Shown here: positions 20,226 through 25,354 of the stretch, one piece after another
Layout of the letters: each line of letters starts with the position of its first letter
How positions within the stretch are numbered: the first letter of the stretch is position 1
Assembly: GCA_001593875.1 (NCBI GenBank)
Contig: LUCA01000003.1
Location: 1 to 25,354, forward strand
Length of the DNA stretch: 25,354 bases
Reading direction: 5' to 3'
Source: Candidatus Bathyarchaeota archaeon B23
GTDB lineage: Archaea > Thermoproteota > Bathyarchaeia > TCS64 > B23
Notes under the pieces: model-generated
What the model was told of the DNA's origin: nothing
What the model saw: the letters and a program-made list of their open reading frames with translations, nothing else
Databases searched by the model: none
Made by a program: the position numbers and the translations under genes

Positions 20226-21203
20226 ATGACGGCCGAGGAGCGGGAGTACTACAAGATGAAGTATAAGACGCTGGAGGACCTACCTGGAGTCGGTCCAGCG
20301 ACGGCGGCCAAGCTCAGGCAGGGCGGCTACAAGACCGTGGAGGCCCTGGCGACGGCGGCCGTCGGCGAGTTGATGGCGGCCGGCATCGGCGAGGCGACGG
20401 CGGCCAAGATCATCGACGCCGCCAGGAGGTCTATGGCCATCGCCTTCGTCAGGGGAGACGAGCTGGTGAAGCTGAGGAGGAGCGTCAGGAAGCTGACGAC
20501 GGGCTGCCCCAGCCTAGATAGGCTGCTGGACGGGGGCATAGAGACCCAGACCATCACCGAGTTCTACGGCGAGTTCGGGACGGGGAAGTCGCAGATCTGC
20601 CAGCAGCTCTGCGTCACCGTCCAGCTGCCCTACGAGAAGGGGGGGCTGGAGGGGGGAGCCCTCTACATCGACACCGAGAACACCTTCAGGCCGGATAGGA
20701 TAATGCAGATCGCCTCCCGATTCGGCCTCGACCCCGAGGAGGTCTTGAGGGGCATCATCTACGCCGAGGCCTATACGTCGAACCATCAGATGGTGCTGCT
20801 GGAGAACGCCGACGAGGTGATAAAGGAGAACAACATCAAGCTCATCATCGTCGACAGCGTCACCAGCCACTTTCGAAGCGAATACTTGGGCCGTGAGATG
20901 CTGGCCCCGAGGCAGCAGCAGCTCAACAGGCATCTACACAAGCTGATCAGGTTGGCGAGGGCCTTCAACGCCGCGGCGGTCGTCACCAACCAGGTGATGG
21001 CCCAGCCGGACGTCTTCTTCACCAGGAATGTGAGGCCTGTAGGCGGCCACATCCTGGGGCATATGAGCCACACGAGGATATATCTCAGGAAGGGGAGGGG
21101 GAACGTCCGCATAGCGAAGCTGACGGTCAGCCCCAACCTCCCTGAGGGGGAAGCCCTGATAAGGATCACGGATCAGGGGGTTGAGGGCGAGGAAGATGCC
21201 TAG
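20226..21203 (+). CDS. radA: DNA repair and recombination protein RadA
   Basis: 325 residues; the archaeal RecA/Rad51 recombinase. The N-terminal helix-hairpin-helix domain is LPGVGPATAAKLRQGGYKTV (19-38). The linker polymerisation motif reads FVRG (74-77), where FxxA is typical. The core has Walker A GEFGTGKSQ, LYIDTENTFRPDRI, Walker B LIIVDSVTS, the DNA-binding loop 1 stretch around REMLAPRQQQLN, and loop 2 within VTNQVMAQPDVFFTRNVRPV. The C terminus has RIYLRKGRGNVRIAKL. Length matches the family. The last 8 bases overlap the next gene, so the two are translationally linked. Confidence 0.97.
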   Translation: MTAEEREYYKMKYKTLEDLPGVGPATAAKLRQGGYKTVEALATAAVGELMAAGIGEATAAKIIDAARRSMAIAFVRGDELVKLRRSVRKLTTGCPSLDRLLDGGIETQTITEFYGEFGTGKSQICQQLCVTVQLPYEKGGLEGGALYIDTENTFRPDRIMQIASRFGLDPEEVLRGIIYAEAYTSNHQMVLLENADEVIKENNIKLIIVDSVTSHFRSEYLGREMLAPRQQQLNRHLHKLIRLARAFNAAAVVTNQVMAQPDVFFTRNVRPVGGHILGHMSHTRIYLRKGRGNVRIAKLTVSPNLPEGEALIRITDQGVEGEEDA

Positions 21204-21549
21204 GAGGAGGGAGAAGGTCGTGAGGTTCTTCGACTGCCTCCTCCAGAGGAGGTTCTCGGAGGCCGAGAGGCTGCTGGAGGAGGTGCGAAGGAGGAGGTGG
21301 GGCGGGGAGGAGTTCAAGGCCGGCTACCTAAAGGCCCTGGAGGGGATGCTCCTCTCCTCCCGATCCGGGGATGAGCGAGACTTCCTGAATAGGGCCCCCT
21401 TCACGCCCAGAGACCTGAAGCGCTATGGCAGGGAGTTCCGCAGGATCACGAAGATGGGGGTGAAGCCCCCCTTCGATCAGGGATACCTCACGGCCTGGAT
21501 GGACTTCATCTCCTACCGCTTGGGCTCCCAGAGGAGTTCTAAGCGGTGA
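21196..21549 (+). CDS. Small basic protein of unknown function, co-translated with radA
   Basis: 117 residues, Arg/Lys/Glu-rich and mostly helical by eye, with no recognised domain. The N-terminal half (FFDCLLQRRFSEAERLLEEV) looks like a helical-repeat segment. Around LNRAPFTPRDLKRYGREF and YLTAWMDFISYRLG lie aromatic residues that suggest a folded domain rather than a random frame. ATG 21196 is preceded by GAGGAAG and overlaps the radA stop by 8 bases; an upstream in-frame TTG (21181) is possible but poorer. A recombination-related role is inferred from coupling only. Its 3' end overlaps the opposing membrane-protein gene by 11 bases. Confidence 0.72.
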   Translation: MPRRREKVVRFFDCLLQRRFSEAERLLEEVRRRRWGGEEFKAGYLKALEGMLLSSRSGDERDFLNRAPFTPRDLKRYGREFRRITKMGVKPPFDQGYLTAWMDFISYRLGSQRSSKR

Positions 21550-21802
21550 GGTAGGTGTAGAGGAGAATCCAGGTCGTAAGCCAGAGGATGAAGTAGGTGA
21601 AGACCCCGATCTTCAACCCCTGCCTCCTATCGACGGCTGAGAGCGTCGACAGGAGATCGGAGACGAGGAGGTAGAGGGCGACGCCGACGAAGAAGACGGT
21701 GGAGCCCCCCAGATGGAGGAAGAGCTGGAGGACCAGGGTGAGGAAGGCGACGGCTATGGAGGCGAAGACCTTCCCCCACCAGACCTTCTCAACGCCCTTC
21801 AA
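21539..21802 (-). CDS. Small membrane protein, three predicted transmembrane helices
   Basis: 87 residues with hydrophobic segments at about 11-32, 34-53 and 67-85 and a short basic loop (VDRRQGLK) between the second and third. I do not recognise a family. Start is TTG 21802, supported by GGGGGAG 5 bases upstream. It lies 18 bases after the PAC2-family gene and is probably co-transcribed with it. The ordered hydrophobic pattern and good start context argue that it is real despite its size. Confidence 0.65.
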   Translation of the reverse strand: MKGVEKVWWGKVFASIAVAFLTLVLQLFLHLGGSTVFFVGVALYLLVSDLLSTLSAVDRRQGLKIGVFTYFILWLTTWILLYTYLTA

Positions 21803-21820
21803 GGCTGCTCCCCCTAAAAT

Positions 21821-22576
21821 CTAGCTAACATATCTATAGGCCTTCTCCTCCTCCCGCTTGTAGGCCTCCTCTTCCTCCCTCTGATACTCCAACAGCCTCC
21901 TCCTGATGGACTCGTCGATGCGCCTAGCCCTCTCCACCAGCGGCGCCGTATCGATCTCTATGCCCAATATGGAGGAGAGCTTCTCCAACACGGCCTTGGA
22001 GGAGAGATGCTGCGGGATGTTGGCATACCTGATCTCGCCGAGGAGGCAGATGCCCTCGATCCCCCTCTGCTTCGCCACCCCTATGAGGATGCCGTTGAGG
22101 CCGTTGACCGCCCCCTCACCCTCCAGGGGCTTCACATCATACCTCATCAACACCTCCATCAACCTCTCATCGTTGCAGACGCCGTAGACATTCGGCTCCC
22201 CATAGTAGTCCGTCGGATAGGCGGCCATGGTGTAGATGCGGCGAACGCTGAAACGCTCAGCGACGTCCACGACGCATCTCGCCAATCGATAGGCCTCCTC
22301 CGGTATGGTGGGCTGGGCCTCGCCGACGCAGATGATGATCTCCTCCCTCGGGGCGGCGTAGAAGGTATGCCTGATGGAGGGGAGCTCAGCCACCCCATCC
22401 TTGTAGAGGATGGAGTTCTGATAGTAGTTGATCTCGGCGAAGGCCTTAGCCCTCAGCCTCCTCCTCAGGTAGTCAGCCGAGATCTTCGCTAGGTAGCCCA
22501 TGCCGGGCCAGGCGGCGACCATCCTCGGCCTGTTGAAGGACGGTGTCCAGAGATACCTCAGCTCCATCGGTCTCAT
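21821..22576 (-). CDS. PAC2-family protein (proteasome assembly chaperone-like)
   Basis: 251 residues. The N terminus (VAAWPGMGYLAKISADYLRRRL) and the motifs FYAAPREEIIICVGEAQPT, RIYTMAAYPTDYYGEPNVYGVCND and GAVNGLNGILIGVAKQRGIEGICLLGEI are those of the PAC2/DUF75 family. In eukaryotes PAC2 helps assemble the 20S proteasome. Archaeal members form related oligomers and are not proven to have the same role. The last 40 residues form a strongly charged helix (REEEEAYKREEEKAY), likely a coiled coil. ATG 22576 or the in-frame ATG at 22567 could start it. A small membrane protein follows in the same direction. Confidence 0.85.
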   Translation of the reverse strand: MRPMELRYLWTPSFNRPRMVAAWPGMGYLAKISADYLRRRLRAKAFAEINYYQNSILYKDGVAELPSIRHTFYAAPREEIIICVGEAQPTIPEEAYRLARCVVDVAERFSVRRIYTMAAYPTDYYGEPNVYGVCNDERLMEVLMRYDVKPLEGEGAVNGLNGILIGVAKQRGIEGICLLGEIRYANIPQHLSSKAVLEKLSSILGIEIDTAPLVERARRIDESIRRRLLEYQREEEEAYKREEEKAYRYVS

Positions 22577-22608
22577 TATGGAGGTGAGTCGATCCCGATT
22601 AAACCTTT

Positions 22609-23718
22609 CTAAGAGGTGGCTGAACCTCCCTCCCCGCCGGGGGGCTGACGCCAGACCCAGAAGAAGCTGAGGAGATAGTTGAAGACGAAGACGATGACGA
22701 TCGCCAGGGGGTTGGAGAGGAGGTAGTGGAGGCCCAGGAGCTCGGTGAAGAGCTTGAGCAGAAGGAGCGTCAGGGCGATGCCGAGAGCCCGGGTGAGGTT
22801 GAACCTCACGAATCGGCTTAGGAGGCCTCCGGCACCCCTATCGGAGAAGGTCCAGTAGTTGTTCCAGAGGAAGTTGTTTACGATGGAGACCTCGGCGCTG
22901 ATGGCTCCGGAGAGGAGGTAGTAGAGGCCGACAAGCTCCGTCAGCAGCCATATGACGACCTCGTTGACGAGGAGGCCGCTGAGGCCGACGAGGGTGAACC
23001 TCAAGGCCCTACCCGCCTCCCCCGAGTGGAGGAAGAGCCTCAGGAGGGTTCGGAGGAAGCTCCACATCTCCCCCAGCCCCAGCTTACTCCTCCCCCTCCG
23101 CCGCTCCCTGAAGGTTATGGGCGCCTCCACGATCTCCACGCCCAACCGATGGGCGACGCTGAGGATCTCCACCTGGAGCTCGTAGCCGACGCCCCGTAGA
23201 TGGGGCAGTATCCCCCTAACCGCCTCGACGCCGTAGCACCTATAGCCCGTCGTCGAATCCCGGCTGGGAACCCCCGTCAGAAGGCGGGCTAGGAGGTTCG
23301 CCACCCAGGAGACCAGCCGCCTGTAGAGGCTCCAGCCCTCTATTCGGCCGCCCTCCACATATCGGCTGCCCAGCACTATCCGATGGGGGGAGGCCCTCTC
23401 CAGAAGCCTTGGCAGCTCCAGGGGGCCGTGGGAGAGATCGGCGTCCATCGTCACCACCAGCTCCACGCCCAGGTTCAGAGCGGCCTTCAGGCCGTCTCTG
23501 AGGGCGGACCCCAAACCCAGCTTCTCCCCCCGCTCCAGGAGGGTGATGTTCCCGTGGCGTTGAGAGGCCTCCTCCACCAGCTCGATGGTCCCATCGGTGC
23601 TTCCATCGTCGACGATGAGGATGTGGAGGTCTAGGCCGAGGGACTCCAGGGCCTCCAGCAGCTCCCCTATGGTTCCAGCCTCGTTGTAGGTGGGGACGAC
23701 GACGCAGACCTGGGGCAT
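22609..23718 (-). CDS. Dolichyl-phosphate mannose synthase-like glycosyltransferase fused to a GtrA membrane domain
   Basis: 369 residues. GT2 catalytic domain at 1-215: VVVPTYNEAGTIGELLEAL, LIVDDGSTDGT, VVTMDADLSHGP (metal-binding DAD), GSRYVEGGRIEGW and STTGYRCYGVEAVR. Then come a juxtamembrane segment and a GtrA-type domain with four hydrophobic helices (about 240-262, 265-285, 310-330, 336-356). It is expected to move a sugar from a nucleotide sugar to a polyprenyl phosphate carrier and perhaps help flip it, feeding protein or lipid glycosylation. An open frame extends 54 codons upstream from a GTG (23880), but ATG 23718 begins directly with the first catalytic strand and fits the CACTTATAGG promoter box. 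It is divergent from a secreted glycosidase-like gene. Confidence 0.92.
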   Translation of the reverse strand: MPQVCVVVPTYNEAGTIGELLEALESLGLDLHILIVDDGSTDGTIELVEEASQRHGNITLLERGEKLGLGSALRDGLKAALNLGVELVVTMDADLSHGPLELPRLLERASPHRIVLGSRYVEGGRIEGWSLYRRLVSWVANLLARLLTGVPSRDSTTGYRCYGVEAVRGILPHLRGVGYELQVEILSVAHRLGVEIVEAPITFRERRRGRSKLGLGEMWSFLRTLLRLFLHSGEAGRALRFTLVGLSGLLVNEVVIWLLTELVGLYYLLSGAISAEVSIVNNFLWNNYWTFSDRGAGGLLSRFVRFNLTRALGIALTLLLLKLFTELLGLHYLLSNPLAIVIVFVFNYLLSFFWVWRQPPGGEGGSATS

Positions 23719-23740
23719 CCGCCTAAAGGTTGAGCCGAAC

Positions 23741-23810
23741 CCTATAAGTGGTTTAAGGGATGGAGCTCCACCTCCCAGCCACGTCGTGGAGCCAACGCAC
23801 CTGATTAAAA
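23741..23810. promoter_or_regulatory. Divergent promoters of the glycosyltransferase and GH114-like genes
   Basis: Minus-strand CACTTATAGG (23750-23741) would start the glycosyltransferase transcript at about its ATG. Plus-strand ATTAAAA (23804-23810) would start the GH114-like transcript near 23832, about 3 bases before its ATG. Both look leaderless. Confidence 0.5.
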
Positions 23811-23834
23811 TCTTCGTAGCCAACTCCCTAAGAG

Positions 23835-24719
23835 ATGCGGAGAGCTCCCCTACCCCTCCTTCTCCTACTGCTCCTCGCAATCATCCTGCTCTACGCTCTA
23901 AGGGGGAGTTCCGAACCCCTCTGCTCCTGCTGCTACCTCACCGATGTGGATCCCGAGAGGTTGAGGGGTAGACGATTCGACGTCCTCATCCTGGAGATGG
24001 AGGGCCTAAACCCCTCAGCCATAGGGGAGCTGAGGCGTCGATGCCGTCTCCTATTGGCCTACATCAACCTCGGCTACGCTGAGGAGTGGAGGGACTACTG
24101 GTCTGAGATCGGTGGAGGGGGGTGGGTGCATGAGCCGACGGAGTATGAGGGGGAATACTTCGTCGAGTATTGGAGGCCGGAGTGGAGGGACGTCATCCTC
24201 ACCCTCGTCGAGGAGGCCCATGGGATCGGCTTTGAGGGCGTCCTCCTCGACAACGTAGACGCCTCCACCACCCTGAGGGAGCTGAGGCCGACGTGGAGCC
24301 GGGGCCTTGAGCCGGAGGAGTCGATGATCAACCTGGTGGAGGAGGTGTCGAGGGCCGCCAAGCAGCGATACGGCGTCGAGTTTAAGGTCTACGTCAACCT
24401 AGGCTCAGCCCTCAGGCTGCTGGGCGATGAGAGGTTTCTATCCTCCATAGACGGAATATTGAGGGAGGAGCTGTGGCATACCTACGGGGATGGAGGAAGC
24501 CTAAAGACGCCGAGGGAGGAGGCGGAGGAGACGTTGAGATATCTGAGGGAGGCGAGGGGGAGGGGGAAGACCATCCTGGTTGCGGACCCCCTGGAGAGCG
24601 GGGAGGAGGCGGAGGAGTTCAGAGCCCTATGCCTGGAGGAGGGCTTCAAACCCATACCGCAGCCGTCATCGGCGTGGGACTACAGTAGGCCGCCGCCGAG
24701 GGCCTGGTGTAGCCGGTGA
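23835..24719 (+). CDS. Secreted GH114-like (endo-alpha-1,4-polygalactosaminidase / TM1410-type) protein
   Basis: 294 residues. A strong hydrophobic N-terminal segment (PLPLLLLLLLAIILLYAL, residues 5-22) follows two arginines, so it is a signal peptide or membrane anchor. The Cys-rich CSCCY follows at about 30-34 but without a clear lipobox. The body has the TIM-barrel pattern of the family: FDVLILEMEGLNPSAIGELR, LLLAYINLGYAEEWRDYW, GFEGVLLDNVDAS with the expected catalytic Asp, VYVNLGSALRLL, REELWHTYG and ILVADP. Known relatives cleave galactosamine-containing polysaccharides, but many members are uncharacterised, so only a surface or extracellular carbohydrate role is inferred. It is divergent from the glycosyltransferase. 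Confidence 0.8.
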   Translation: MRRAPLPLLLLLLLAIILLYALRGSSEPLCSCCYLTDVDPERLRGRRFDVLILEMEGLNPSAIGELRRRCRLLLAYINLGYAEEWRDYWSEIGGGGWVHEPTEYEGEYFVEYWRPEWRDVILTLVEEAHGIGFEGVLLDNVDASTTLRELRPTWSRGLEPEESMINLVEEVSRAAKQRYGVEFKVYVNLGSALRLLGDERFLSSIDGILREELWHTYGDGGSLKTPREEAEETLRYLREARGRGKTILVADPLESGEEAEEFRALCLEEGFKPIPQPSSAWDYSRPPPRAWCSR

Positions 24720-24724
24720 TGGAG

Positions 24725-24731
24725 ATTTAAA
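24725..24731 (+). promoter_or_regulatory. TATA-like box before the HTH_42 protein
   Basis: ATTTAAA lies 26-32 bases before the TTG start at 24757, just after the GH114-like stop. GGAGGAGATGAG directly precedes the start codon. Confidence 0.45.
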
Positions 24732-24756
24732 CCTAGAAGGGTAAGGAGGAGATGAG

Positions 24757-25354
24757 TTGGCCGTCGAGGTGCCCCTCAAGGCTGTGACCTGCTTCACCCT
24801 CCAGCGACACCACCTCATCGAGAGGGCGGAGAGGGGACGCCTCCTCGACGTCGTCGACGACATCCTCGGCGTCAACGCTCAGGGAGTCCTCAACGCCTAC
24901 ATAAGCCTCTGGGATAGGGTTGAGGGCCTCACGCCCAGCCGTATCGGGGAGATGCTCTACGTGGAGAGGGGGTTGGTGAAGACGTGGCTGATGAGGAATA
25001 CGGTTCATATAGTCTCCGCCAGGTTGCTCCCCCTCCGTCGAGGGGCGCTTCTAGGCCCCCTCCTGAGGGAGTGGAATAGATGGGCGATGAGGGCTGGGGC
25101 GAAGGGGAGGGAGGATGAGTGGGAGCCCCTCCACCGGAGGGTGCTGGAGCTCCTCGACGATGGGCCGCTCAGCGTCAGGGAGATGCTCAGCCTCCTGGGG
25201 TGGGGAGGCGTGGAGGGGCGTCGTCTCCTCAGCAGGGTGGTGAGGGAGATGAGCCTTAAGGGACTGCTCTGCCACGCCTACGCCGAGGGGCCATGGTACC
25301 ACGCCGCCGAGTATCGATTCGCCCGCATAGATAGATGGCTCGGAGAGATCGACC
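24757..25354 (+). CDS. Winged-helix DNA-binding protein, HTH_42 / YcaQ-AlkX family, 3' end cut by window
   Basis: 199 codons are visible, with no stop before the window edge. The open frame starts at TTG 24757 (in-frame stop at 24742-24744; the nearby ATG 24752 is in another frame and ends quickly). RLLDVVDDILGVNAQGVLNA, SLWDRVEGLTPSRIGEMLYV and especially LVKTWLMRNTVHIVSA match the HTH_42 signature (RTWLMRGTLHLV-like). Further winged-helix units follow (PLSVREMLSLLGW, RLLSRVVREMSLKGLL). Bacterial YcaQ and AlkX are DNA glycosylases of this fold that remove bulky or cross-linked bases; many archaeal members are unstudied. The catalytic motif cannot be judged in this fragment. No partner gene is evident. 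Confidence 0.8.
   Translation, partial: MAVEVPLKAVTCFTLQRHHLIERAERGRLLDVVDDILGVNAQGVLNAYISLWDRVEGLTPSRIGEMLYVERGLVKTWLMRNTVHIVSARLLPLRRGALLGPLLREWNRWAMRAGAKGREDEWEPLHRRVLELLDDGPLSVREMLSLLGWGGVEGRRLLSRVVREMSLKGLLCHAYAEGPWYHAAEYRFARIDRWLGEID

Noticed and set aside
23719..23880. 54-codon N-terminal extension of the glycosyltransferase
   Set aside because: It would cross both divergent promoters and the start of the GH114-like gene, and it precedes the normal family start.
1..25354. CRISPR array or tandem repeats suggested by many GGAGGAGG / CCTCCTCC stretches
   Set aside because: These are frequent Glu-Glu, Arg-Arg and Leu codon runs and ribosome-binding-like purine tracts inside genes; no regularly spaced identical repeats with spacers were found.
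1..25354. tRNA genes, insertion sequences or integration sites
   Set aside because: No cloverleaf with a GTTCGA-type T arm, no transposase or integrase motifs and no terminal inverted repeats were seen in the short gaps between genes.

Overview
The window reads as a gene-dense, GC-rich archaeal chromosome segment. Diagnostic archaeal genes are RadA, the Holliday junction resolvase Hjc, translation factor aIF1 with its N-terminal zinc knuckle, a PAC2-family protein, an ACT-domain regulator of the COG2150 type, and a DPM1-like glycosyltransferase fused to GtrA. Promoters also look archaeal: TTTAAA or TTATA boxes sit about 25-30 bases before the starts, and many transcripts are probably leaderless. 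TTG and GTG starts are common. Together with the HdrCBA genes this suggests an anaerobic TACK-type archaeon (Bathyarchaeia-like is my guess; lineage confidence is low). No tRNA, rRNA, CRISPR, transposase or phage gene is visible, and no gene-free stretch exceeds 300 bases.

Region 1 (1-6928) is an electron-transfer island. On the minus strand lie two overlapping genes like the beta and gamma subunits of sulfhydrogenase / anaerobic sulfite reductase (AsrA- and AsrB-like); AsrB is cut by the window edge. Divergent from them, on the plus strand, are a membrane HdrE-HdrD fusion and then hdrC-hdrB-hdrA, whose coding regions overlap by 4 bases at both junctions. HdrA carries a C-terminal MvhD-like domain that has lost nearly all its cluster-binding cysteines. 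The set resembles bacterial FlxABCD-HdrABC, with no hydrogenase or formate dehydrogenase gene in view.

Region 2 (7010-11832) holds amino-acid and central metabolism. It contains a 2,4-diaminopentanoate dehydrogenase-like (DapB-related) enzyme, a convergent D-aminoacylase with a frameshift near its 3' end, pyrroline-5-carboxylate reductase and enolase. Region 3 (11895-16834) has a thioredoxin reductase-like gene followed by an alkaline-phosphatase-superfamily protein. These meet, stop codon to stop codon, a minus-strand operon of a winged-helix protein, Hjc and a bacterial-type soluble Lon-family protease.

Region 4 (16885-20139) holds arginine biosynthesis: an ornithine carbamoyltransferase with unusual active-site loops and argininosuccinate synthase. 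Divergent from argG is an ACT-domain regulator, with palindromes at the predicted transcription starts. aIF1 follows.

Region 5 (20226-25354) holds RadA with a translationally overlapping small basic protein, a small membrane protein with a PAC2 protein, and a DPM1-GtrA glycosyltransferase. A secreted GH114-like glycosidase is divergent from the glycosyltransferase. A winged-helix protein of the YcaQ/AlkX (HTH_42) type is cut by the right edge.
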